A stretch of DNA of 64,000 bases from Heritiera littoralis (lineage: Eukaryota > Streptophyta > Magnoliopsida > Malvales > Malvaceae): positions 2,356,001-2,420,000 of the forward strand of contig JAPDPK010000033.1 in assembly GCA_031772115.1 (NCBI GenBank). The letters run 5' to 3'. Position 1 is the stretch's first letter, and every line of letters starts with the position of its first letter. Shown one piece after another: positions 23,641 to 35,600 of the stretch. A program made the position numbers and the translations under genes. The notes under the pieces were generated by a model that was given only the letters and a program-made list of their open reading frames with translations, was not told where the DNA came from and ran no database searches.

Positions 23641-26600
23641 GAGACTGCAGTACGTGCCACTGGGTCTTTCGTTCATTTTTTATCTGGTCTAGTCACTATC
23701 TCCTTACACGAAATCACAGAAAAGGATCAATGGTCCAGGCCAAGTTTCACAAAAGAAAATTCCTTATTTTCCATTTAAAAGTAAAAGAAAAGAATTTGGT
23801 TCAATACAAACATGATTTCAGCTTCGTTCTATTCTTTTTCTTGATCAGTTTTTACTATAAGAACATTTCTGTAATTATTGGGATGAACAGCCAGGACAGC
23901 CGTTGGATTTTTCTTTTACATGTAAATCTTTTTGAATGCTATACTATATTTCTTGCTTATATAAATTAGGGTTTTTTTTTTGCCAAAATATGTATGAGGT
24001 TAATTCATTGTGGACAATATTGACGATTGACATCCAAAGTCCTCATGAAATGAGCCATGGACATGGACAGCAACTCTATGTTTTGGATTTTCTTATGATG
24101 GGCTTCAACAAACAACCCAAATTTGGATCAGGACTGCCATGCCATCAAAGATCAAGTTACAGTGCTTGGATTCCTTAATCATTTTAATTATTTCTACCTA
24201 AATTTAATATATACTTTCAATTGCTTTTATTTTCTCTTTCATGTTAAAAGAAGAGAGGAAACTTCATTAAATCTCATTCTTCCTCTTTAATCTAAAGTAA
24301 TATTATCCTTAATCAAATCAGAAAAATGTCCCATGAAGATTAACAAAAAAAGAAAAAGAAAAATCATCACATCAATCTCAAGCCACAGGCACCCTAGGTA
24401 CAATATACCTTAAGAGCCCAAGGAGTAAGGACTCATTCCCAGTCCAACTCCGAGCAGGTTTTGAAATTACTTGCAGTCAGGGAATTTATTCTTGCTTGGA
24501 ACGCAGCTTCATAAGATCTTGTCGAAGGAACATCTATCCTCTTCTGTCATGTCCTCTCTTTCTTACAGGAGTTATTCTAGTAAAGTACAATGTGTATGAA
24601 TGATTTGATATTATCGATTTAAATTTGTTCATCATTGTTTTCGGCCACTTGGTTATTGGTAGAAGTATTTCTGGCATGTCCCAATTGTCATCTCACCTTC
24701 AACGAAGTTGTCTTTTCGGAGTTGTATGCATGAACTCGAACCAGATTCATTTGTTTTAGAAATCACTCAACTCTATCCCCAAAATTTGAACATGGTGTAA
24801 ACTCGATTTTTTATATATAATATATAAATTGTAAACAAGTAGAGTTATTTGAATTCGCCTAATGAACACCTAACTAATTAATATGTGTCAAATTAATCAT
24901 CTCAAATAACTTAAACAACGAATTTTCATATTTTGAAATGTGACTTGAGTTACACAAGGTATTTTTCAACCTTTAATTTTGAACTTCAATTTGATTTTCG
25001 ATATAAATCAACCCAATTTGAGTAAATCAATTACTTTTTCAAGTCAAATTTAAACAAAAATTATAAATAACTAAAATTTAACAGATTATTCAATTTTTTT
25101 TGAGTTATAAGAAGATACAAAAAGAGAAAGAAAATTTGAATCTTAAAATTAATCATCCTTAAAAAGGGATAACAATTAGTAAACCAAGTTTTAATCGTTA
25201 AATTATTCAAATTTCGATTTTTTTTTAAATCTTAAGCTTGGTGTTGTATCGACGCAAATTGATTCGATTACACCCATATGATTAAACCCTAAAAAGAAAA
25301 TTTGGAGCCTTTTTCCAAAATGCAAAACAAAAACATTGAATATATATAAATCAAAGAATGGGCAATTATTATCAAGCGAGAATCTTGATAAGTGGTAAAG
25401 GATTAAAAGGACTAAAGGCTAAATAGAAGTTCTATAATTATAAAGTCTCACCACTCATGATAAGGTTTTCAACTTGCATTAATTTATATTCATATGGGCA
25501 ATATCCCATTTCCAAAATCAAATTTTCTTTGGCAAGTTTCCAAGATCAATTTAAACCAAGAAAATAATGATTGTAATTAAAGATTAAATAATAAAGATGG
25601 CTCAGAAAAGGTCTTCTCAGTGAGTAAAAAAGTTGATGGTGCAGCAATCAGACAATAAATTTTTAATAAAAAAAAAAAGAGCAATCAGACAAAAAATCAC
25701 TGCTCAAAACTTATCCTTTTTGGGCTAGGACCCATTCCATTTTGCCAAATTCTATTTATTCTACCTTGACTACTTGCTTTTTACACTATTTTTCATTTCA
25801 TGATCTTTCATAAATAACACTTGACCCACATAATTAATGTTATCAACACAAGAATCATATCTTTGATAATGATAAGAACAAGGTTGTGAGAGAGAAAGAC
25901 TAACCTCTCCTAAACAAAAGAATGTATTCCACCTTTAATGCATCGGTTCACTTGAGCCAAAAAATAATATTATTTATATCTATTTCACACTAACATAAAA
26001 TATTTGAAGTTGCAAAGGTTGAATTGATCATATGCAATATTCAAAGTGGAGAAAGATGAGATAATTTTTTTATAGATTTTTAGCTATGATTTAACATTAT
26101 GTTTATAGCTGGATCTGTTTTTTAGGGGCTCAAGTACCTGTTAATTGTATTTTAATGGTCAGATATTAAAGCTTCTTCATGAAAAGAAAGGAGAATTTGT
26201 TATGGCAAAAAGGTGGGAAAAAGAGATTTAGAGTCAAAGATTGGTGCCTTTCGAGAAAGGTCCCTCATTGTAGCCCTTGGAGAAATGATTGAAAATAATA
26301 ATAATAATAATAATAATCAAGAAATAAACGAAAGGGATTCATTAGAAAATGATCTCTTATCTTTGTTCAATATTTTGGTTTGAGAGTTTTGAAGGCTTTC
26401 TCAATAATAATGAGAAGTACCAAACACAATCAAATTGGATTTCTTCATTCTTTTTTAGAGAATAAAAAAATTATATAAATATTGAGAATCAATCTCAATC
26501 TTACAAAAACTCACCTTTTAAATAATGTTTGTGAATATTTAGTTAAGTCCAAATTTTAAAAACAAATGTTCCTCATAACGAATCAAAATGTTACGTAAAC

Positions 26601-27916
26601 GAGAACTTCACTATTGGCAAAGCTTAATTAAGAAATAAGAATAATGATGGTTGGATTTTGCATCAAATTCTCCACCCAACACCCCCCCCCCCCCCCCCCC
26701 TCCAAAAAAAAAAAAAAAGAAAGAAAGAGACTAGAAGATATAAAAAGTAATGATCATAGGAAAGCGTATGAGGCTAAAAACGGTACTATATGTTCAAAAT
26801 GGAAATGGAACAGCACATAACATCATTCCTAGGTATGAAAATGAGAAATGTTAATTTCCAACCCAAAAATGCTTTGAATTATATATGTTGACCTTTACAT
26901 CAAACATTAGATATGTTAGATATGGTAGATGCTAGAGATTTGTACAAAGATTTGATTAAGATTGTTTTGACAATTTCAAGATTATCGAGACAAGATGGAA
27001 GTGCGAGAATTGTTAGCCACGTTAACCACATGATTTTAACATTTAAAAGCAATTCCAACACTAATCCTCCGTGAATTTACCATTTTTTCTTTTTTTGGTT
27101 AAAAATGGTAGCTAAGTTCTTAGAGTTATAAAGGTTAATTTGGTCGGGGTTAATTTTATTAACTTGTCACTGATTTTGTGGTTTAAAATTAATTGTAATT
27201 TTTTTTTTTGTAAATCTTTTTCATTAGAGGATTACTTGCATCCAAAGCATTTTAACTTATTTTAGTGTTAGTTTTTTTTTCCCTTTATAATAGGGTTTAT
27301 ATGGAACTTGTCGATGATTTTTCAAAATGAATTAAATTTTCTAATAAAAAAATTTGAAATTGAAATGATTATGATCTATCATTTTAGAAATCGAAGGAGT
27401 AAAGAAGTACAAGAACTAAACCTTCAAACACGTTTCAACTCTCAAATTAGCAAAATATCTAAAACCTAAAATTAAATGAAAAATAATGGAGTAATCGTAA
27501 AAAAATGAAAAAAAAAAACTCTTGCGTGTAATTTTTTTTTATAGTTTATATAACAGAATTAATTTTTTTCGGATGATTTTAATTTTTGTTTACATCAATT
27601 TGATATATGTATTTACCTATTCAAAGAGTTTGGTTTAAGTCCTTTCTTTTTTAGACTTAAAAAAAATCTTATCACTCGAGATAAAATATATTTGAATGTA
27701 TTCCTAATATTAGGTTCATCATCACTTCAAGAAAAATTTACTTTGTTTCTTTCCAATAAAATTCATTTGATACTCATTCATGAACGATAAAAAAACTTGA
27801 ATTAAAAATAAATTTAATTTAATAGTTTATTACTCCTAATAAAAAGTTAAAATATAAATATTATGTGTGTGCGCGTGCGCATGCAAGGCGCATTTCTTTG
27901 TATAAATTAATAAAAA
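23641..27916. other. AT-rich intergenic DNA
   Basis: No gene was recognised. Minor landmarks are an AAT microsatellite at about 26296-26318, a C19 tract at 26682-26700 and several A/T homopolymers. Short frames at 23730-24178 have no family resemblance. Confidence 0.55.
26682..26716. repeat. Poly-C tract followed by poly-A
   Basis: Nineteen consecutive C residues are followed by T, CC and a run of about 16 A. The opposite strand is a G19 tract that could form G-quadruplex structures. The length is likely polymorphic and prone to sequencing error. Confidence 0.9.
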
Positions 27917-28137
27917 TTTATATATGATGCATTGACAGTGTATAACTTCTATACACTGTCAGTCAATTATAATATGGCATCTCATATGCAGGTCCTTATA
28001 TATAAATATTAATAAAGTTTTTAAATTTATTTTTAAAGACCTATGCATTTTTAGGCTGTGCACATTAATGAAATGTCATTCTACAATAGATTAACAGTGT
28101 ATAAAAGCTACACACTGTCAGTGTATCATATATAAAC
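27917..28137. mobile_element. MITE, family B copy 1
   Basis: It starts tttatatatgatgcattgac and ends cagtgtatcatatataaa, complementary ends. Each end contains a further small hairpin, agtgtata...tatacact. About 220 bp, non-coding. Several related copies form the cluster at 34848-35497. Confidence 0.65.
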
Positions 28138-28193
28138 TCAATCAATAATAACATGATTCCCAAATTCTCCCACTATTATCTCTCACTATTTAC

Positions 28194-28710
28194 TAGGGAT
28201 GGTAATGAGTGTCTTATAAACGAGTACTCGGCACTACCCGACTCGATTAATATAATCGAGTTCGAGTAGAGCTTGGATAGTGAAATTACTACCCGTCACG
28301 AGTTCGGGTAGCTATCTTAGGGTACTTGTTATATGAATTTGATTATAAATAATAATTAATTAATATTTTATTTATATTTTTTATATATAAATTATTTATT
28401 ATTAATGTTGTATTTAATTATATTAATTCATTAAATATTATAATTATGTTTTGTAACTTTAATTTATTTTTATGAGTTAAATTAAATTTATTAATTTAAT
28501 TTTTAATTAAGTTATTTTGAAATTGATTTTAAATTTAAATTTAAAAGTTAAACTTTGATTTAATAAATAAGTAATTAACGAGTTCAAGTAATTAAACATG
28601 TGTTTTTTATTTTATAAGATTAAAAAAATCAAAATAATTAAATAATTAATTAAATTTAAGTATTATAAAAACTAATCGAATTTAAGTTACTTGAACTATT
28701 TACATTCCTA
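28194..28710. mobile_element. Small hAT-like non-autonomous element with CGAG-rich ends
   Basis: The ends tagggatggtaatgag and ctatttacattccta are imperfect inverted repeats. The flanks ctatttac (28186-28193) and ccatttac (28711-28718) form an 8-bp target duplication with one mismatch, typical of hAT elements. The subterminal regions contain gactcgattaat, cgagttcgagtag and similar CGAG motifs, as in the elements at 40086-41551 and 48137-48876. It is 517 bp with no coding capacity. Confidence 0.65.
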
Positions 28711-28718
28711 CCATTTAC

Positions 28719-30936
28719 CACCATCTCGGAGGAGAGAAAGCAATTGAGTAAGATTGGGAAATATGAGACTGAAAAAAGGTAATTTCTCCTGGACATGGGG
28801 CCATGGATGAGGGAACTTTGCATATTCACATGGGCCATGGCTCAATTAAAGCAGAGCGAAAGGGGCGGGGGACCAGAGCATTGAGGCCAGTAGCACGTAA
28901 GCAGGTGGGATCAGGGTCAGGTGCATGCCAAATTGCCAATTGCGAATTCTAGGACCAAACAATTATTTCAGGTCAATGTCTATAATTTTTACTTTTATTA
29001 TATCATCTTAATCATATTATTGAAAAAATAATTATTTATTATCAAAATTATTAATAAATCTTTCTTAAAATAAATATTTACTATTTAATTATCACATATG
29101 ATGTACAACAAATAAATTTATTTTTTTAATAATATGATTACGTAATATAATTTAAATATAAGAAATATATCCCAAATAAATTCTACAATAAATTCAACTT
29201 TATTGTAAGTTAACTTATCTTATTCGATTAACACTAAATTTATATTTATTTTTATGTATTTATACTTATTATCATGTATTTATGTCTAGTGACAAAATTT
29301 ATGCCTACTCTTACGTGTTTATTATTATTTTTATATGTTTACATATATTGAAACTAAGTTTACGTTTATTTTCATATGTTTATGCTTATTATTATGTGTT
29401 TACATTTATTGACACTAATTTTACTTTTATTGTAAGAGTTTATGATATTTCTAACGGAAAAAATAAATTTTAACTTAAAATCAATTAGTATATATAAAAT
29501 AAATTAACTTTACAATTAAACCAATCTTATCATAAAATTTTATACTAATATAAAATAATCATTTCATATAATTCTTTCCCGAAGTATTGCATATGCCAAC
29601 TCAAAACCAAATTCCCAGCCAATGGCTCCAGCCGAACCTGAGACCCCAGGGAAACTGTTGGAGGAAGCAAACACCTGCCCATGTGAGGATATCAGAGTTA
29701 TCATCATTTATTGAACAGAGAAAAGAGGTTGCACACTTCTTATTTTGTTGTTATTGATTTAGGAAAAGTGATGGGTGTGGGGATTCACTAGCAACCCACA
29801 TGACCGACACCCACAGCTCCCACGCACTTTGAGTGGGCGGTAAAATTTGTGGATGCAAAGAAAAAAAATAAAACAAAAATAAATTGGGGAGATTGTTGGA
29901 TTGAATGCGAGGCCTAATGAGTAAACCTAAAGCAATCGCTATACGTGTCTTTTGAGTCCCTTTGCCTCTGGGTACAATAATGGTCCCCATGCAATCTCTC
30001 ACTTCTTCCATCAAAAGATATCCCTTTTTATAGAATACCCACAATCTTCTATTTCAATCTCATTGCAAAGATATGTCAATTTTCCATTTAGACCTAATAA
30101 TAATTTTAAAAACTATACATTGATACGATAGAAAAACAGATTTAAAAAGTTATACGGATTAAAATTTTGATAAAAATTATATATATATGACAAATATTTT
30201 ATTTTACATTTAACATGTAAACATAACTTAGAACATAATAATTTTGAAGTTTTACAAATATTTGGCACGAAACATATATACAAACATAAATTATCATATA
30301 TATATAGTTTTCATTTTTAATTTGTAAAAATTTAGCAAATGCATACATTAAAATCACACCAACTAATGCATGAAAAGGAGAGGGAATGAATTGGTCTTCC
30401 AATTACAGGTCCTGGAAAACTCTTTTTCTAGCTCATTTTCTCTGGCAGTTTGACAATTTTTGAGAGAAGAAGTGGAAAACCCACCTGGATTTTGTGTTTC
30501 CAGCTAACGTATGAGTCCCAAGTAACATAATCAGAGTCATTGGCAGGTTCTTCAACTCTCTGATTTGCTAAATTTTAGCATCAGATTGCATAGAATTGGT
30601 ATTAATAGACACGTGCTTTTACTTAAATGTTTTGTTGGAGAAATAAAAAAAATAAAAAAACTATATTTTAACATTTTTTCATAAAAATACTTATTCTATG
30701 TCTATATACATATATTTTTATTCAAATTATATCGAATGTATATTTATCCATCTGCTTTTTTGTACAAAACTTATTTTTACATCAATATATGTTTATTTTA
30801 TTTAAATCATATCATGTAATTATATTATTGAAAAATTTGATTATTTTTTAAACATTACATATGATAATTAAATGATAAATATTTATTTTAATATAATCAT
30901 TAATAATTCTAATAATAAATAATTGATTTTTAATAA
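28719..30936. other. AT-rich intergenic DNA with a MITE-like inverted repeat
   Basis: An inverted repeat of family C lies at about 28990-29165 (arms aatcatattattgaaaaa and ttttttaataatatgatta). A related partial copy is near 30780-30930. The rest holds no gene that I can support. Frames at 29282-29473 and 29751-30044 look like chance. Confidence 0.5.
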
Positions 30937-32390
30937 CTAATTTATGACCCGTGCGATGCACAGATTCTTTATTTAAATGTATCTGTAGATACATAAATTT
31001 AACTTAATTTATGTATTCAAAATAAAGCTGAAATAATAATACTTAAAAAAATATTTAAACTCTTATAATATTTTTAGCATATGTTAAACAATAATTTAAA
31101 CTTCATTCAAATATAAAAAAATTCATAAGCCAAAATATCCATCAAATTGTTGAAGTAAAGTCTAAAAGCTTCATCAAAGTAAAAAGTTTTCTTCAATTGT
31201 CAGCATCTTCGACTGGTGCAAAATTTTTTGTAAACCTGTAAATGTTGAATATTTTAGAAAAATTTTATTTTATTGTGCATATCCAATAATTTTAAGTAAT
31301 TAAATAATGTACATAAAAACTTGCTCGCGCGTACATAGCCTTTTTGCAAGAGTTTGAAGACTATTTTCATCTTCATCAGCTCTATTACTTGTCAAAATAT
31401 TATGCATTTTGGTTGTTATGAACTATAATAAAATTTCAAAGGTATATGTGTTAGATATGTGTGCAAAAATTATGTATTAATTAATATATTTGGAAACTTA
31501 TAATACATAATACATCAATGCCATAATTCAATGTTGAAACGTTGACCCTGAATGATTTATTACAATTTTCCTTAAGCAGCAATGGCATAATTATTTTGAT
31601 ATATATTTCCTTAAGAATTGATATATTACAATTAATGTTGGCTATCATAATGAATTATTTTGTAATTTTGCATACTAATTGGAGATAAATATAATTCATA
31701 TTTTTGGAAACTTATTGATATATTCAAATGTAAAACAAATCAATGTTATAATGTTGGCTGCCATAATTATTTTCCTTAAGAAGCAAAAACGTGGACTCTC
31801 ATTACTTCAATTTATGTAAACACATCAACGCCATAATGTTGGTGGCCATAATTATTTTCCTTAAGAGGCAAAAACGTTGACTCTCATTGCTTCAATTTTT
31901 CTTAAATTGCAATTGATGTACTGCAATTAGATTTAAGGTTGGCTGCCATAATGATTTATTTTGGAATTTTGCCAATGGATACTAATTATTTACCATTCAT
32001 ACACTAATTAAGTGTTTTCAGATATATTAAAATTAATTGGAGTTAATATTAATTGATAACAATGTTGACCAAATTTATGAATTAATGACTAATTAAATGT
32101 AAGAGAGGATTTAATATATCTTTGGTAATTACAACAAAGCTTACGTGTCAAAAATATAACTTATCCATATAGGCATCCACATCAGCAATATGTGACACGT
32201 AAGCATGTATCTTGTAATATAATATATAGTATATGATTTGATTATTTGAAATAAATTGAATAAAAAAGTAAATAATAGTTATTTCATATAATATTTTTTT
32301 ATTTTTCATGTATGGATTGAGATTTGCAAGGAATTTACTAAAGGCCCTCGTATAATAAATTAATAAATACTTAGGCAAGATTTGAGGAAG
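30937..32390 (-). mobile_element. Possible non-autonomous Helitron
   Basis: Read on the minus strand, the 3' end has a short GC-rich imperfect hairpin (ctgtgcatcgcacgggt) about 12 bases before a terminal TTAG. This resembles the hairpin plus CTRR end of plant Helitrons. Near the other end the minus strand has gtgtcacatattgctgatgt, a type of sequence common near Helitron 5' ends. The body has no transposase and contains 85-bp direct repeats (31753-31814 and 31838-31899, gccataattattttccttaa). The end is TTAG rather than CTAG/CTAA, and the 5' edge is not fixed, so confidence is low. Confidence 0.35.
31753..31899. repeat. Two 62-bp direct repeats, 85-bp period
   Basis: The units at 31753-31814 and 31838-31899 share gccataattattttccttaa and gactctcatt...cttcaattt with few changes. 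More decayed related pieces lie at about 31545-31660. Confidence 0.75.
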
Positions 32391-32399
32391 GAGACTTAT

Positions 32400-32402
32400 A
32401 TC

Positions 32403-32436
<34 letters not shown>

Positions 32437-34847
32437 AAAATTTTGGGGTGGGGGGGTTAATAAAAATTTTTTTAGATAAAAAAAAAAACCCGACAAGCAA
32501 GACCTGTAATTGAAAAGTTAAGGAAATTCTTACAATTCGAATTTAAGATTTCAACTTTCATAGCCTATTAAAAGATAAAAGTATTCTAAATTTTAGCCCG
32601 TAAATAAGAAATTGATTAATTTTTTCTATATACGTTTAAGTTGGGGGCTAAAGTAAACTATGATTTCTTAGAAAGAAGTTGCATTCTGGAAATAAAAAAA
32701 AGAGACAAATAAGTGTTGAATTCAAACACTAAATTTACTAAAGATCACTTTTAAAAAAAACTGCACAAACCAATTAATCCATATTCAACTACGAATTATT
32801 TGACTAAACTTAAGCCAATCATCATCAAAGTCAAGTGCATCCTTCAAATTCGAAGGTAGTTAACTAGTTTCACAGCAATGCTTAGTTAATCTTGACTGAT
32901 TAGGAAAGCTTTACCGTTCGTACTTCAATCAAATTGGGAAAAAATGTCTAATCTTGAAAAACTTTCCCGGAAAGTGTTTTTCCAATTTCCACGTATATAT
33001 GTATTCTTCATTGCCATAGTTGCAGCTGTAGGAAATGGCAATCCGTGGAACCCTTTGATATTCTTTTAATTTTATTGCTAATATTGATTTTTTTGGGGTT
33101 TAATCTACTTTTAGGCTTTTACCACAAAAAGGAGCAAGGATTGGAGCTGTCCTAATAAAATGAAGATTGCGAGATGGTTATAGGCAGTAAGACTTTATGG
33201 TGCAATAATTGGCTGAGGTTTTCTCTTTTTCTTTTTTTGAAGTCAAGGTTTTCTCTTTTAGCACCCTCTTTTTTTGTTGATAAATTTGTCATCTCATACT
33301 TATAATTTTATGTGGAATAGTATCTACTTCTATCAATTGTGATTTTCTGCGTAAACCGAAAAAATTTTTGATTTCTTACTTCATTACAAATTAGATTTTA
33401 ACCTACGATCAAAATTGATTCAAGAAAAATTACCACATATATTACAAGTGAAAATTTTAGATTTATCGATAAAATTAGTAGAATGACACATATCACTTAA
33501 AATAATTAAAAATATAAAAAATTAATAAAAAAATATAATTGGAACATGTGATAATCTTTTAATTTCGTTTATGGGATAAAAATTTCACTATCAATATAGT
33601 AAAAGAAATTTTATGCCTTAATGTTACTAATAATATAATATTAGATTAGATATGAAATCAATTGTTGTAATGAACCTTATGAACTTTAGCATCTTGAAGC
33701 AGTGCTATTTTTCCAACAATAATCGATCTTGACAGACAAATTTGTATTCCCAATTTCTTCAAATTAAATACTACTAAACAGTAATTAAATAAATAAAATC
33801 ACAGATAACAAACATGGTAAGTGAGTAAGTGACATGCATGAACACAATTAAATTAATTGGTTAATTTTAAGAAATTTGGCCTAAGTATGATCATGATTAT
33901 AAATCAAATCTTGTTGGATACACGTGAAATCATAGCCAGCTTAGCATTCATATTTATTTGATTATTATCAAAATGGGTTTTAGGTACAACTAACAAAAAG
34001 AATAAAAGTAATATTTTATAAAATTTAAACAATAAAAATTTAAATATCAAATTGTTTTTAGGGCTCGAAATTAAATTCTACAATGTATGAATTTCTTTTA
34101 ACTCTATTTTGTTTGTTAATTGATTTAATCTGTTAAATGAAATAGTTGTGTTGTATCTAATCTCGACAATATATGATTGTAATTATATTTTTATATTATA
34201 AATTTAATTTGTACATAGATAAATAAGCATGTGTTTCTGACATGGTTTTACTATTTTGTGATTGTCAATTATTTGAAAGAAATGGGAATTAAAAAAAGAA
34301 AAACAAATTGAGCGTTCAATTACTTTTAATGAATGAGAAAAGAGATATTAACGCCGATTAAGTAGGGATGTCAACTGAGGCATAAATGATTAATGTGATT
34401 TATTAATGTTTTTTTATAAACCAAAGAAATCGGTTCAGTGATGTGATGCCCGTTGGATTTTTGGATTTTTGAATAAAGTCTTTAAATACTCATCGGAACA
34501 AATTTTTTTAGACCAACGTAGACGAAGATTGATATCATATTATCATATTCAATATTATAAGAGTATAATATGTGGTTTACACCAAAAAATATTTTTTATA
34601 ATATTTTAATTTCATAGTCATATTTGTTTTTAGATAAAAATTTTTATTCATTGTCGTGGATGTGAAAATTTTACGGGTACGAATATTTTCAAAAATAAAT
34701 ATGAAAATATTCAATATTTATTAAAATAAATAAAAACTTATAAAAAATATATACAAATTAAAATAACAGTTCAAAATAAGTAAAACTTTATATATGTTTT
34801 ATGTTTATTAATATAGTATAACAAATAAATATTTTTTATATTTTATA
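32400..34847. other. AT-rich intergenic DNA with a TA/TG microsatellite
   Basis: A (TA)n(TG)n tract is at about 32403-32437, followed by a G-rich string (ggggtggggggg) at about 32444-32456. No gene or bounded element is evident in the remainder. Confidence 0.55.
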
Positions 34848-35497
34848 TATGGGTTTATATGTTATACATTGATAGTGTATAGTCTATATACACTGTCAAT
34901 GCACAAAAGACTGACACCTCATTAATGAGCAAATTGAAAATGAGCCAAGGCTTTAAAAATAGATATAAATAATTTTTTTTAATCTGCTTAGAAGGGCTTA
35001 GCATCTTTTTAGTTTGCTCATTAATGAGGTGTCAATTTTTTATTTATTTACAGTGTCAACTTCTTAAGTATATATATAAAGGACAGTGTCAACATCAATA
35101 GGCTCTTATGAACAAATTAAAAAAATTTATTTATATTTGCTTTTAAGGGCTTGACATATTTTTTAATTTGTCAATTGATGATGTGTCAATTGATGAGGTG
35201 TCAACGTTTCTATACACTGTCAATGCATCATATACAAACCCATATATAAATCCTTTATATATATATATGAGTTTGTATATGATGCATTTACAGTTCTATA
35301 CACTGTCAATGCATCAAAGGTTGACAACTCATCAATTGACAAATTAAAAAATATGTCAGGCCCTTAAAAGCAAATATAAATAAATTTTTTTAATTTACTT
35401 ATAAGGGCCTATTGATGAGGTGTCAACCTCTGGTGCATTGACTGTGTATAGAAACTATACACTGTCAGTGCATCATATATAAATCCATATATATATA
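34848..35497. mobile_element. Cluster of family B MITEs (tandem or nested)
   Basis: At least four terminal-type segments are present: near 34865-34910, 35208-35250, 35270-35320 and 35430-35490. Each has a tatacactgtcaatgcat-type core. Between them are repeated blocks with tgacacctcattaatgag and its inverse, and kcccttaaaagcaaatataaa in both orientations. The arrangement fits two or three copies inserted beside or into each other. Exact edges are not resolved. Confidence 0.6.
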
Positions 35498-35504
35498 TAT
35501 GAAT

Positions 35505-35600
35505 AATTATCTTATACAACGTCAGTGAAGTTTTTTGACTTCACAAATAAGAATAAGATGATGACACATATCTTATTTTTTTTTATTTTCTTAATATTTT
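35505..35600. mobile_element. MITE, family A copy 3 (left arm only)
   Basis: aattatcttatacaacgtca followed by gtgaagttttttgacttcac matches the terminal repeat of the copies at 371 and 1950. No matching right end is visible, so this copy appears truncated. Confidence 0.45.

Noticed and set aside
34550..34590. Fourth SINE copy (gtggtttacaccaaaaaat)
   Set aside because: Only about 20 bases match the SINE 3' end, with no B-box or body upstream. This is too little to call.
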